In this document: positions 8,083-16,564 of the stretch, piece after piece | Position numbering within the stretch: position 1 is the first letter of the stretch | Layout of the letters: every line of letters begins with the position of its first letter | Program-made: the position numbers and the translations under genes | NCBI GenBank assembly: GCA_019414345.1 | Contig: DXMF01000037.1 | Location: forward strand, 1-64,000 | Length of the DNA: 64,000 nt | From: Collinsella sp. | Lineage (GTDB): Bacteria > Actinomycetota > Coriobacteriia > Coriobacteriales > Coriobacteriaceae | Direction: 5' to 3' | Notes under the pieces: generated by a model | What the model saw: the letters and a program-made list of their open reading frames with translations, nothing else | The model's database searches: none | What the model was told of the DNA's origin: nothing

Positions 8083-9054
8083 CTACCTCTCGCTTGGCAT
8101 GGAAGTAGGGTGGCCGGGCTGGTCGTCGTAGGCGTATTTGCTGTACACGTTGACCTCCCACTGCTTTTTTTCGACCTTTGCTACAGAATCTAGGATGAAG
8201 CCGGTCGCAAGGCTCAGGCCGCACAGGAACATAAACGAGGCGGCGAGCATAGCGGTGGGGAAGCGCGGGACGAGGCCGGTCTGGAAATATTCGACAACGA
8301 TGGGCATGCCCAGGGCGAGGCCGAATACCGCGAACAGAAGCGCAACGAGGCTGAAGAACTTCAGCGGGCGGTAGTCCTTGAACAGCGTGCCGATCATCGC
8401 AACGACTTTAATGCCGTCGCTCACGGTGTTGAGTTTGGACTCGGAACCCTCGGGACGGTCGCGGTACTCGATGGGCACATCTTTGATGCGCCAGCGGTGG
8501 TCGACGGCGTGGATCGAGAGCTCGGTTTCGATCTGAAAGCCCTCGGAAAGCACTGGGAAGGTTTTAACGAACGGGCGGCTCATGGCGCGGTAGCCTGTCA
8601 TGACGTCATCGAAGCTGTAGCCATAGATCCACTTGATCATGGCGCGGACCAGATTATTGCCAAAGCCGTGGAAGGCACGCTTGTTCTCCTCGGCGTAGGT
8701 GCCGTTGGAAAGGCGATCGCCTACGGTCATGTCGGCCGTGCCGTTAAGGATGGGCTCGCAGAGGGCCTTGGCCGCCTCGGCGGGGTAGGTGTCGTCTCCG
8801 TCGACCATCAGGTAGCAATCGGCGTCGATATCGCGAAACATCTGGCGGCACACGTTGCCCTTTCCCTGACGGGGCTCAAAGCGGACTGTGGCGCCGTGCT
8901 CGGTGGCAATGCGTGAGGTATCGTCCGACGAGTTGTTGTCATAGACATAGACCGTCGCCTGCGGAAGCTCGCGGTGAAAGTCGTCGATGACTTTGCCGAT
9001 CGTGAGCGCTTCGTTGTAGCAAGGGATGATGACGGCGATGGATTCAGAATTCAC
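8083..9054 (-). CDS. Membrane-anchored GT2 glycosyltransferase (DPM1/DPG-synthase-like)
   Basis: Residues 1 to about 225 form a GT2 domain: IAVIIPCYNEALTIGKVI, YDNNSSDDT, and VDGDDTYP containing the metal-binding D-x-D. MTGYRAMSR and EGFQIETELSIHA are typical of dolichyl/undecaprenyl-phosphate sugar transferases. Two hydrophobic stretches at about 235-256 and 270-300 anchor the C-terminus. It probably loads a hexose onto a polyprenyl phosphate carrier or acts on a lipid-linked intermediate; the sugar is not determinable. The start is GTG 9054 with AAGGAG 6 bases upstream. A TTAGGA-17-TATACT promoter is possible at 9113-9085. It is divergent from the ABC exporter genes, so probably belongs to the same surface-glycan locus. 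Confidence 0.85.
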   Translation of the reverse strand: MNSESIAVIIPCYNEALTIGKVIDDFHRELPQATVYVYDNNSSDDTSRIATEHGATVRFEPRQGKGNVCRQMFRDIDADCYLMVDGDDTYPAEAAKALCEPILNGTADMTVGDRLSNGTYAEENKRAFHGFGNNLVRAMIKWIYGYSFDDVMTGYRAMSRPFVKTFPVLSEGFQIETELSIHAVDHRWRIKDVPIEYRDRPEGSESKLNTVSDGIKVVAMIGTLFKDYRPLKFFSLVALLFAVFGLALGMPIVVEYFQTGLVPRFPTAMLAASFMFLCGLSLATGFILDSVAKVEKKQWEVNVYSKYAYDDQPGHPTSMPSER

Positions 9055-9084
9055 TTAATGCTCCTTATACATTCAATCCTAGAA

Positions 9085-9113
9085 AGTATAGCCGTTTGGG
9101 CCTGGCATCCTAA
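9085..9113 (-). promoter_or_regulatory. Candidate promoter for the leftward GT2 gene
   Basis: On the minus strand TTAGGA (9113-9108) and TATACT (9090-9085) are separated by 17 bases, about 30 bases upstream of the GTG start. The -35 is weak. A second TATACT at 9170-9175 on the plus strand may serve the divergent exporter genes. Confidence 0.4.
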
Positions 9114-9214
9114 GATGTGGGTTAGTTCTCCAGTTTTGTTGCGCGAATCGTTTGCATGGCCGTCGGGTCTATACTGTTCGTTTGTCAACGATTACGAGTA
9201 AAGGAGTTGCATCC

Positions 9215-10060
9215 GTGTCGGATCAGACAAAGCAACAAGAAACTCGCAGTCTGCCTGCGACGTTTGCTAAGAACGAATTTGAGAAGGACGCGTTTATCCT
9301 TCGTCAGCTGGTTACCAAGGATTTTAAGATCAAGTATCGCCGTAGCGTTCTGGGCGTCGCATGGTCGGTGCTCAACCCGCTGCTGATGATGATCGTCATG
9401 GCCATCGTGTTCTCGACGATTTTTGGCCAGGGCCGCAATGGCTCAATGACGCCCGAGATGTACCCGCTGTACTTGATCGTGGGTAACATCACCTTTGCCG
9501 TCATGTCTGAGTCTACTAACCAGGCCCTGACGTCGATCGTGGGCGCTGCCCCTCTGCTCAAGAAGGTTAAGGTGCACCGCTGGGTTTTCCCGGTGCAGAA
9601 GGTGCTCTTCTCGCTGGTCAACTTTGCCTTCTCGCTGGTCGCCGTCGCCATCGTCATGCTGTGGTTCCGCGTTATGCCTTCTTGGCACCTGATTCTGTTG
9701 CCGGTTTGCCTGCTGCTGCTTATGTGCTTCTGCATGGGCCTGGGCATGATGCTCTCTGCCCTTACGGTCTTCTTCCGCGACGTTATGCATCTGTGGAGCG
9801 TCGTCATTACGGCGTGGACTTACATTACGCCCATCTTCTGGACGACTGACTATATTGCGCAAATGCCGCATCTCGTGCGTATCTTGATGTATGCGAACCC
9901 CATGTTCAACTACCTGCAGTTTATGCGCGATATCTTCCTGTTCCAGACTACGCCCTCGCTTATGACGTTTGGTATGTGCGTCGCTTGGGCGGTTCTTGCG
10001 CTTATTATTGGCTATACCGTGTTCCATAAGTCCGAGCGCAAATTTATCCTCTACATCTAA
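9215..10060 (+). CDS. ABC-2 type polysaccharide export permease (Wzm/TagG-like)
   Basis: An integral membrane subunit of a polysaccharide or teichoic-acid-type ABC exporter, moving a lipid-linked glycan to the outer face. The cytoplasmic N-terminus leads into LRQLVTKDFKIKYRRSVLGVAWSVLNPLLMM, characteristic of the family. About six hydrophobic segments follow, and the C-terminus ends in HKSERKFILYI. The start GTG 9215 has AAGGAG 8 bases upstream and gives 281 aa; an ATG at 9152 would add 21 unlikely residues. A TATACT at 9170-9175 is a possible -10. The ATP-binding partner follows 11 bases later. The pair resembles Wzm-Wzt and TagGH; the exported polymer probably contains rhamnose, given the rml genes nearby. 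Confidence 0.92.
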   Translation: MSDQTKQQETRSLPATFAKNEFEKDAFILRQLVTKDFKIKYRRSVLGVAWSVLNPLLMMIVMAIVFSTIFGQGRNGSMTPEMYPLYLIVGNITFAVMSESTNQALTSIVGAAPLLKKVKVHRWVFPVQKVLFSLVNFAFSLVAVAIVMLWFRVMPSWHLILLPVCLLLLMCFCMGLGMMLSALTVFFRDVMHLWSVVITAWTYITPIFWTTDYIAQMPHLVRILMYANPMFNYLQFMRDIFLFQTTPSLMTFGMCVAWAVLALIIGYTVFHKSERKFILYI

Positions 10061-10071
10061 GGAGTGCTGTG

Positions 10072-10839
10072 ATGACTGAATCTGTTGTTGATTACAGCGA
10101 GCAGCCTCTGGCTGTCGAGGTCGACGACGTCACCATGATCTTTAACATGGCGTCCGAGTCGCTGACCAACCTCAAGGAGTACTTCATTAAGCTTGCCAAG
10201 CACGAGCTGTTCTTTGAGGAGTTTAGGGCGCTTAAGCACATCTCGTTTGATATTCATCGCGGCGAGGTTGTGGGTCTGGTCGGCACCAATGGCTCCGGCA
10301 AGTCTACGATGCTCAAGATTATCGCTGGCGTTCTTGAGCCTAGCGAGGGCAGCGTTAAGGTGCACGGTAACATCGCGCCGCTGATTGAGCTTGGCGCCGG
10401 CTTTGACCCCGAGCTGACCGCCCGCGAGAACATCTATCTGAACGGCGCCCTGCTCGGCTATACCAAGGAGTTCATCGACGCCAACTTTGACGGCATTATC
10501 GAGTTCGCTGAGCTGCAGAACTTTGTCGATATGCCGCTTAAGAACTTCTCTTCGGGCATGGTGGCGCGTATCGCCTTTGCAATCGCGACGATTACCGAGC
10601 CCGATATTCTGATCGTTGACGAGACGCTGTCCGTCGGTGATGTGTTCTTCCAGCAAAAGTGTGAGGCCCGCATCCAGCACTTTATCCAGAGCGGCGACGT
10701 GACGGTTCTGTTCGTTTCGCACTCTATGGAGCAGGTTGAGCGCATCTGCCAGCGTGCCGTTTGGATTGAGAAGGGTGACCTTCGCATGGACGGCCCGGTC
10801 GATGAGGTCTGCAAGGCGTACCGCGAGCAGTTCAACTAG
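10072..10839 (+). CDS. Polysaccharide ABC exporter ATP-binding protein (Wzt/TagH-like)
   Basis: The ATPase subunit of the exporter encoded by the preceding gene. It has Walker A GTNGSGKST, the signature region NFSSGMVARIAFA, Walker B DILIVDETLSVGD and the switch histidine in FVSHS. At 255 aa it contains only the nucleotide-binding domain and lacks the C-terminal glycan-binding domain found in some Wzt proteins, so chain-length recognition by this subunit is unlikely. The start is ATG 10072 with TAAGGAG 7 bases upstream, overlapping the end of the permease gene; a GTG directly before it is less well spaced. A TATAAT just after the stop (10842-10847) may belong to the following tRNA. Confidence 0.93.
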   Translation: MTESVVDYSEQPLAVEVDDVTMIFNMASESLTNLKEYFIKLAKHELFFEEFRALKHISFDIHRGEVVGLVGTNGSGKSTMLKIIAGVLEPSEGSVKVHGNIAPLIELGAGFDPELTARENIYLNGALLGYTKEFIDANFDGIIEFAELQNFVDMPLKNFSSGMVARIAFAIATITEPDILIVDETLSVGDVFFQQKCEARIQHFIQSGDVTVLFVSHSMEQVERICQRAVWIEKGDLRMDGPVDEVCKAYREQFN

Positions 10840-10893
10840 GTTATAATTACTTGCGCCTGACAGGCTTGTGCTTGCTTGGGCGTGCTGTTATTT

Positions 10894-10970
10894 GCTCCAT
10901 TAGCTCAGTTGGATAGAGCAGGGGACTTCTAATCCCAAGGTCGACGGTTCGAATCCGCCATGGAGCACCA
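10894..10970 (+). tRNA. tRNA-Arg (TCT)
   Basis: A complete cloverleaf of 77 bases including an encoded CCA. The acceptor arms GCTCCAT and ATGGAGC pair fully, the D-arm has GCTC/GAGC, the anticodon loop is CTTCTAA (anticodon TCT) and the T-loop contains GGTTCGAATCC. The first anticodon-stem pair appears to be G-A. An intrinsic terminator follows 10 bases later. Confidence 0.95.
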
Positions 10971-10980
10971 TCGTTTATTA

Positions 10981-11012
10981 AGCCCAGACCGCTTGGTGGT
11001 CTGGGCTTTTTT
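10981..11012 (+). terminator. Intrinsic terminator after tRNA-Arg(TCT)
   Basis: A perfect 10-bp stem (10981-10990 with 10998-11007), 7-base loop and a run of six T. It ends the tRNA transcript. Confidence 0.92.
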
Positions 11013-11074
11013 CATCTTGTGTGTTGCTGGAGCCGAGCGCGAGCAAGCCGCTGCTGTTTGTTGGGGTTGGCATT

Positions 11075-11512
11075 TTACTTTTCGAGATGCTCTTTCAGTA
11101 GCTCCAACGCGTGGGCGTAGCCCTTCAGGCCCTCTCCGGTGATGGTGGCGAAGCAGGCCAGACGGGCGTAGCTCACCTGGCGGAAGTCTTCGCGGGTCTC
11201 GACTGCGCTAATGTGGACCTCCACAGCCGGGATGGCGACGGCTTTGAGCGCGTCCAGGATGGCCACGCTTGTGTGCGTGTAGGCGGCCGGGTTGATGACG
11301 ATGCCGTCGACCTTTCCGTAAGCCTCCTGGATCTTGTCGACGATGCTGCCCTCGTGGTTAGACTGGAAGACCTCGACCTCGTCGAAGCCCTGTGCGGCAC
11401 CCGCTTCCTGGCAGATCTGCACTAAGCGATCGTAGTTGTCGCTGCCGTAGATGCCTGGCTCGCGAATGCCGAGCATGTTGAGGTTGGGGCCGTTAATGAC
11501 GAGTGCTTTCAT
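11075..11512 (-). CDS. aroQ: Type II 3-dehydroquinate dehydratase AroQ
   Basis: Dehydrates 3-dehydroquinate to 3-dehydroshikimate, the third step of the shikimate pathway. The N-terminus KALVINGPNLNMLGIREPGIYG is the type II signature, including the catalytic Tyr loop. FQSNHEG, INPAAYTHTS and EVHISAVETREDFR complete the active site. The start ATG 11512 has AAGGAAG upstream and gives 145 aa, the normal size of a dodecameric type II enzyme. It is the last gene of the leftward aromatic cluster, separated from aroE-aroK by a strong hairpin at 11534-11574, so it may have its own promoter or be expressed by readthrough. Confidence 0.96.
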   Translation of the reverse strand: MKALVINGPNLNMLGIREPGIYGSDNYDRLVQICQEAGAAQGFDEVEVFQSNHEGSIVDKIQEAYGKVDGIVINPAAYTHTSVAILDALKAVAIPAVEVHISAVETREDFRQVSYARLACFATITGEGLKGYAHALELLKEHLEK

Positions 11513-11533
11513 GGTTGCTTCCTTTGCAGTTGA

Positions 11534-11574
11534 AAAACCACCACAAAGGTGCCTGTCCCCTTTGTGGTGGTTTT
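11534..11574. terminator. 16-bp hairpin terminator between aroE-aroK and aroQ
   Basis: Arms 11534-11549 and 11559-11574 are perfectly complementary around a 9-base loop, with A-runs and T-runs on both sides, so termination is possible in either direction. The loop region reads AAAGGTGCCTGTCCCC, a motif I recall in repetitive intergenic hairpins of other bacteria. Confidence 0.8.
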
Positions 11575-11576
11575 GG

Positions 11577-12827
11577 TTAGAGAGCGGGTGGGAGGGTGTC
11601 GAGGAGGGCATGGGCGGTGTTGGCGGCGCAGTCGCGTGAGTCGATGATGTAGTCGGCCCAGGCGCGGTAGCGCGGCATACGCTGCTCGGCCAGCTTGTCG
11701 ATGCCGTCGCGCGCGGTGATGGGGCGGCCCTTGTGGGCGAGCTCGTCGAGCTTGCGGTTGAGCATCACGATTTGGCTGTTTTGGTGCAGCAGAGGGTAGT
11801 TCTCGTCGCGCGTAACCACGCCGCCGCCGGTGGAGAGCACCAAGCCGCTGCGCTTGGAGATGTCGGCCAGCGCTGCCGTCTCCTGCTCGCGGAAGGCCGC
11901 CTCGCCGCACTTGATGATAAAGTCGGCGCAGGGCATGCCCAGGCGCTCCTCGAGGGCGCGATCGAGATCGATGTGCTCGCGGCCCGTGAGCTGGGCGATC
12001 TGCTCGCCCACGCGGGTCTTGCCCGAGCCCGGCATGCCGATCAGCGCGATGTTCTGTTCGCGGCGTGACAGGCGCTCCGTTACGTCCAGGATCCTCTCGC
12101 GCGGGGTGGCTTTGCCGGTATAGCGCTCGACAGCTTGTGCCGCCTGGGCAACAAGCATAAGCAGGCCGCCGATGCAGGGGATGCCGCGGCGCTCGGCCTC
12201 GAGCATGAGTCCCGTGCGGGCGGGGTTGTAGACAATGTCGATAACGCCCTCGAGCGCATCGAGCCCTTCGAGCGTGCATGGCGCGTCGGGGCAATGGGGG
12301 AACATTCCGGCGGGTGTGCAATTGACGAGCAGGGCGGCGTCGGACTGCTGCGCGATGTTGTCGTAGCTGACTTCGCTCGTACGGCCGACCGGCACGACGA
12401 TGGCGCCCAGGTCTCCCAGCACCATACTTGCCGTGGTGCCGGCGCCGCCGGTGGCTCCGAGCACGAGGACCTTCTTGCCGGCAACCTCTACGCCCAACTC
12501 CTCGACCAGACACTGAAAACCAAAGTAGTCGGTGTTGTCGCCGCGCAAACAACCGTCAGGCAGGCGTGTGATGGTGTTGACGTTGCCCATTCGCTCGGCG
12601 AGCGGACTCAGCTCGTCCAGGTATTCCATGACGGCGCGCTTGTAGGGGATGGTCACGTTGGTGCCCTCCCATTCGTCACCCGTCATAAAAGCCTGGAGGT
12701 CCTCGGGCTCGCGCTCAAATCGTACGTACTCGAGCCCCGCGAGCTCCTTGTAGATGGTCGGGGTGTAGCTGTGGCCCAGCACGCGGCCCAGCACGCCGTA
12801 GGGGCGGGTTGCGGCGACATCGGTCAT
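11577..12827 (-). CDS. aroE-aroK: Fused shikimate dehydrogenase / shikimate kinase (AroE-AroK)
   Basis: A 416-aa bifunctional enzyme for two shikimate-pathway steps that are not adjacent to each other in catalytic fold: NADPH reduction of 3-dehydroshikimate (AroE, residues 1 to about 250) and ATP phosphorylation of shikimate (AroK, about 258-416). AroE shows VTIPYK with the catalytic Lys63, GDNTDYFGF with Asp100 and the nucleotide loop LGATGGAG at 123-130. AroK shows Walker A GMPGSGKT at 264-271, the DLD magnesium/shikimate motif near 287-289 and STGGG at 332-336. The start ATG directly abuts the pheA stop, which implies translational coupling. Confidence 0.95.
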   Translation of the reverse strand: MTDVAATRPYGVLGRVLGHSYTPTIYKELAGLEYVRFEREPEDLQAFMTGDEWEGTNVTIPYKRAVMEYLDELSPLAERMGNVNTITRLPDGCLRGDNTDYFGFQCLVEELGVEVAGKKVLVLGATGGAGTTASMVLGDLGAIVVPVGRTSEVSYDNIAQQSDAALLVNCTPAGMFPHCPDAPCTLEGLDALEGVIDIVYNPARTGLMLEAERRGIPCIGGLLMLVAQAAQAVERYTGKATPRERILDVTERLSRREQNIALIGMPGSGKTRVGEQIAQLTGREHIDLDRALEERLGMPCADFIIKCGEAAFREQETAALADISKRSGLVLSTGGGVVTRDENYPLLHQNSQIVMLNRKLDELAHKGRPITARDGIDKLAEQRMPRYRAWADYIIDSRDCAANTAHALLDTLPPAL

Positions 12828-13973
12828 CTAGAGCACCTCCGTGTAACTGCCAAAGTAGGTGAAGCTCTCGCACACGTCGTCGATGGAATCGAGCAGGTCA
12901 TCGAGGGCCTTGCTGCCAAAGGGGCAGTCCAGGTCAAAGTAGAACATAAACTCAAAGTCGTGCCCGGGGATGGGGCGGCTCTCGAGCTTGATGAGGTTGA
13001 TATTGAGCGCGTAGAAGCGCTCGAGTACGCGATAGAGTGCGCCCGGCTCGTTGGCCGTGGTAATCATGAGCGAGGTGCGGTTGGCGCCGGGGTAGACGCG
13101 TGGCTCGCGGCTGATGACGACAAAGCGCGTGTAGTTGTTGTCCGAGTCCTGGATGTTGGGCTCCAGCACCTCCAGGCCGTAGAGTGTCGCGCAGCTGCGC
13201 GATGCGATGGCGGCAACATCGGTGCGCTCGGAGCTGGCGACCATCTCGGCCGACATGGCCGTGTTGGGGTATTTGGTGGCGTGCAGGTCGTGGGCTTCGA
13301 TAAAGCCGGCGCACTGGGCGATAGCCTGGCCGTGGCTATAGACCTCGTGCACGTCGGCGAGCTTGGTGCCGGGTTTGACGAGCAGATTGTGGTCGATCTT
13401 GAGACGCAGCGAGCGCACGATATGGAAATCGAACTGGGCGAGCAGGTCGTAGACGGCGTTAACCGAGCCGGCGGTGGAGTTCTCGATGGGCAGCACGCCA
13501 AACTCGCAGAAGCCGTCGCGCACGGCGCGCATGACGCCCTCGAAGGTCTCGAAGAACGCGATGTCGGGCACGTCGAAGAGTTTGCACGCGGCGATCTGGC
13601 TATAGGCACCTTCCACGCCCTGGCAGGCAACGGTAGCCGTTTGAGGGAAGGCCGTGTCGGAGGCTGCAGCCGTGGCGTGGGCCTTTTGCGAGACGGTGAT
13701 GCCCTTGAGCTCGTTGATGTAGCGCTGCTGCTCGGCCTTGCTCATGCTCATGAGGAGACGGAACAGGGTGATGGTCTGCGCCTCGTAGCGCTCGGGCGCG
13801 CGGCTGGCGAGGTTGTTGAGCTTGGAGCGCTCACGGGCGGGGTCGAAGACGGCCTTGCCCATCTCGATTTTTGACTTGGCGACCTCGGTGGCAATGTCCA
13901 TGCGCTCGACAAAGCTGTTGAGGAGCGTGGTGTCGATGCCATCGATGGCCTGGCGGATGTCAGCAAGGTCCAT
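12828..13973 (-). CDS. pheA: Bifunctional chorismate mutase / prephenate dehydratase PheA
   Basis: Converts chorismate to prephenate and then phenylpyruvate, the committed phenylalanine branch. The 381 aa divide into an AroQ-type chorismate mutase (1 to about 90), a prephenate dehydratase (about 113-290; QGVEGAYSQIA, LPIENSTAGSV and the catalytic NYTRF with Thr-Arg-Phe at 282-284) and a C-terminal ACT domain (about 298-375; ESRP at 331-334), so feedback inhibition by phenylalanine is expected. The start is ATG 13973 with an AAAGGGG site; the frame stays open upstream but that stretch overlaps the palindromic repeat and has no family similarity. The stop abuts the aroE-aroK start. Confidence 0.96.
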   Translation of the reverse strand: MDLADIRQAIDGIDTTLLNSFVERMDIATEVAKSKIEMGKAVFDPARERSKLNNLASRAPERYEAQTITLFRLLMSMSKAEQQRYINELKGITVSQKAHATAAASDTAFPQTATVACQGVEGAYSQIAACKLFDVPDIAFFETFEGVMRAVRDGFCEFGVLPIENSTAGSVNAVYDLLAQFDFHIVRSLRLKIDHNLLVKPGTKLADVHEVYSHGQAIAQCAGFIEAHDLHATKYPNTAMSAEMVASSERTDVAAIASRSCATLYGLEVLEPNIQDSDNNYTRFVVISREPRVYPGANRTSLMITTANEPGALYRVLERFYALNINLIKLESRPIPGHDFEFMFYFDLDCPFGSKALDDLLDSIDDVCESFTYFGSYTEVL

Positions 13974-14001
13974 GGAGACCCCTTTCGTGAATGGTTGCCT
14001 G

Positions 14002-14128
14002 GGGTAGTTAATTTGGGACGGGGCTTTTTTAGCTACCCTTTGATTGTCGACGAATCGATGAGAGCCAGGGCAAATATCAACTGGCATATGGGGGTAGCTA
14101 AAATAGCCCCGTCCCAAATTAACTACCC
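14002..14128. repeat. Inverted pair of 37-bp palindromic repeats
   Basis: Two 37-bp copies, 14002-14038 and 14092-14128, face each other across 53 bases and differ at one position. Each copy has imperfect ends GGGTAGYTAA / TTAGCTACCC and a core TTTGGGACGGGGCT, so each is itself a small palindrome. A further copy is at 47764-47800 and degenerate ones at 39720 and 47738. The arrangement resembles REP/BIME elements. It lies between pheA and aroC and could fold into a long hairpin in the aro transcript. Confidence 0.9.
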
Positions 14129-14142
14129 TTGGGGTGGGTGGA

Positions 14143-15240
14143 CTAAAGCTGGGCGGCGTCCTCGAGGAGGGCGTCCCAGATGGCGAGCGCCGCGGCTGCT
14201 TCGGCAACGGGGACGGCTCGGGGGACGATGCAGGGATCGTGACGGCCGTGGACCGAGAGCTCGGCATTTTCCATGGCGTTCATGTCCACCGTCTGCTGCT
14301 CGCGACCGATGGAGGGCGTCGGCTTTACGGCCATGCGCCACATGACGGGCGCGCCGGTGGAGATGCCGCCCAGGATGCCGCCAGCATTGTTGGACTCGAC
14401 CGCAATCCCGCCGGTCTCGGCGTCGATGCGATACGGGTCGTTGTTCTCGCTGCCGCGCATGGCGGCCACGGCAAAGCCCATGCCAAACTCCACGCCCTTT
14501 ACGGCGGGAATGCCAAACGCGATTTGCGCGATGCGGTTCTCGATGCCGTCGAACATGGGGTCGCCGATGCCCGCGGGAAGCCCGTAAATGCCGCACTCCA
14601 CGATGCCGCCGATGCTGTCGAGTTCGTCGCGCGCGGCTAGGATCTCCTCGCGCATACGGCCGGCTGCGGCGGCGTCAATGCACGGCAGATCGTTCGTAAG
14701 GATCGCCTTGCGGTCGGCCTCGCGATAGACCATATCGTCCATCGGCAGGTCGGAGATGCCGCCGATTTGCGCCACGTGAGCCATCACCCGAATACCGCGG
14801 GCCTCGAGTGCCTGCAGCGCAATGCCGCCGGCGATGCATAAGGGGGCCGTTAGGCGGCCGGAAAAATGCCCGCCACCAGCGACATCGTGCATGTTGTGAT
14901 ACTTCACGCGCGCAGGGAAGTCCGCATGTCCGGGACGGGGCTTGCGGCGCAGCTCGGAGTAATCCTTGGAGCGCGTGTTGGTGTTCTCGATAATCGCGGC
15001 GATGGGCGCGCCGGTGGTATGTCCATCGACAACACCGGCGATGATGTGGGCGGCGTCGGCCTCGCGGCGCTTGGTTGCGGTCTCGTCGCGACCGGGGGCG
15101 CGACGGTCGAGGAAGGCTTGCAGCTTCTCCTGGTCCACGGCGATGCCCGCCGGGATGCCGTCGAGTGAGCAGCCGATAGCAGGGGAGTGCGACTGGCCGA
15201 AAATGCTCAGATGCAAAACGTTGCCAAAGGTCGAGGACAT
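14143..15240 (-). CDS. aroC: Chorismate synthase AroC
   Basis: Converts EPSP to chorismate with reduced FMN, the last common step of aromatic biosynthesis. Family signatures present are GQSHSPAIGCSLDGIPAG near the N-terminus, YHNMHDVAGGGHFSGRLTAP in the middle and RHDPCIVPRAVPVAEA near the C-terminus. At 365 aa it has normal length. The usual G-E-S-H-G segment reads G-Q-S-H-S here. It lies 1 base downstream of the aroA stop in the same leftward run. The palindromic repeat pair downstream may reduce readthrough into pheA. Confidence 0.96.
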   Translation of the reverse strand: MSSTFGNVLHLSIFGQSHSPAIGCSLDGIPAGIAVDQEKLQAFLDRRAPGRDETATKRREADAAHIIAGVVDGHTTGAPIAAIIENTNTRSKDYSELRRKPRPGHADFPARVKYHNMHDVAGGGHFSGRLTAPLCIAGGIALQALEARGIRVMAHVAQIGGISDLPMDDMVYREADRKAILTNDLPCIDAAAAGRMREEILAARDELDSIGGIVECGIYGLPAGIGDPMFDGIENRIAQIAFGIPAVKGVEFGMGFAVAAMRGSENNDPYRIDAETGGIAVESNNAGGILGGISTGAPVMWRMAVKPTPSIGREQQTVDMNAMENAELSVHGRHDPCIVPRAVPVAEAAAALAIWDALLEDAAQL

Positions 15241-15241
15241 G

Positions 15242-16564
15242 CTATTCCTCCTCGAGTGTGACCTTGCCGCCCAGCAGGCGGTAGTGGTCGAAGAAATCGG
15301 GATAGGACTTGTTGACGGCCTCGGCGCCGTGGATCACGACCTCACCGACGGTGGCGCGGCTCGCGGCGATGGCGGCCATCATGGCGATGCGGTGGTCGTT
15401 GTGCGAATCGACCTCGCCGCCGGTGAAGGCATCGACGCCCTTGATGATGAGGTCATCGCCGGCAATGCGCACCTGCGCGCCCAGCGCGGTGAGCTCGCGG
15501 GTGGTGGTGGCCAGACGGTCGGATTCCTTGATGCGCAGACGGGCGCAATCGCGGATAAAGGTGCGGCCCTGTGCCAGCGAAGCCACGGCCGAGATAACGG
15601 GCACCAGGTCGGGAATGTCGTGGGCGCTCATCTCAAAACCAGCGAGCTTGTCGGACTGCACGGTGGCGGCGTTGGTGGAGCGCACGATGCGGGCGCCAAA
15701 GCGCGAAAGCGCGGCAAGCACGTTGCGGTCGCCCTGCGCGGAACTCAGGGACACACCCTCGACGGTGATGGGGTCGGTGCCGATGGCGCCGGCGCACAGC
15801 CAAAAGGCGGCGTTGGACCAGTCGCCCTCGACGGCCACGCTGCCGGGCGTGCGGTACGAGCCGCTGCTCACGCGGAAGTTCGTGACCTCGGGCTGGTCGT
15901 CCCGGGCGGGAATACGCTCGACGTTGACCTCGACGCCAAAGGCCTTCATTGCCTGGATCGTCAGGTTGATGTAGGGGCGGCTCTCAATGAGGCCGGTCAC
16001 CTGCACGCAGGAGGGCTGGGCCAGCAGCGGGGCTGCCAGCAGCAGGCCCGAGATGTACTGCGAGCTCACGTTGCCCGGTAGCACAAAGGTGCCCGGGCGC
16101 ATGCGGCCGCTCGTCTTGAGCGGAAAACCGCCCAGACCCTGTAGGTCGCAGCCGGCGGCGACGATCTCGTCCGAGAGCGGGGAGAGGGGGCGTGCGCCCA
16201 AGCGTCCCTGACCCACAAAGGTGGCCTCTGCGCCCAGCGCGCAGGCGACGGGCAACATAAAGCGGAGTGTGGAGCCGCTTTCGCCGCAGTCAAGCGTGCC
16301 GCCGGCAAGGGCCTTGAGCAGGCCAAACTCAACACTCTTCATGGTGGGGTGGACCTGGAAGCCGTCCTCGACGGTCTCGATGCGGGCACCCAGGGCCGTA
16401 AGGCAACGCACCGTAGCCTCGATGTCGGCGCAGGTGGTGTTGCAGGTGACGTGCGTCTCGCCGTTGGCAAGCGCAGCGCAGATAATCAAGCGGTGCGCCA
16501 TCGACTTGGATGCGATGGCGGGAACGGTGCCCTTGAGCGGGGACGGGGTGATGCGGGCTAGCAT
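15242..16564 (-). CDS. aroA: EPSP synthase AroA
   Basis: Transfers the enolpyruvyl group from PEP to shikimate-3-phosphate. The N-terminal SKSMAHR supplies the PEP/S3P-binding Lys and Arg, LDCGESGSTLRFM is the first family signature and RLRIKESDR the second. At 440 aa it has normal length. The first signature is of the C-G-E-S-G type rather than the G-N-A-G-T type of enterobacteria. The start overlaps the aroB end by 7 bases, which indicates coupling within the aro operon. Confidence 0.96.
   Translation of the reverse strand: MLARITPSPLKGTVPAIASKSMAHRLIICAALANGETHVTCNTTCADIEATVRCLTALGARIETVEDGFQVHPTMKSVEFGLLKALAGGTLDCGESGSTLRFMLPVACALGAEATFVGQGRLGARPLSPLSDEIVAAGCDLQGLGGFPLKTSGRMRPGTFVLPGNVSSQYISGLLLAAPLLAQPSCVQVTGLIESRPYINLTIQAMKAFGVEVNVERIPARDDQPEVTNFRVSSGSYRTPGSVAVEGDWSNAAFWLCAGAIGTDPITVEGVSLSSAQGDRNVLAALSRFGARIVRSTNAATVQSDKLAGFEMSAHDIPDLVPVISAVASLAQGRTFIRDCARLRIKESDRLATTTRELTALGAQVRIAGDDLIIKGVDAFTGGEVDSHNDHRIAMMAAIAASRATVGEVVIHGAEAVNKSYPDFFDHYRLLGGKVTLEEE

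Noticed and set aside
12135..13874. A 579-codon plus-strand frame opposite aroE-aroK and pheA
   Set aside because: The minus strand encodes clear fused AroE-AroK and PheA with all motifs; the plus frame has no domain.
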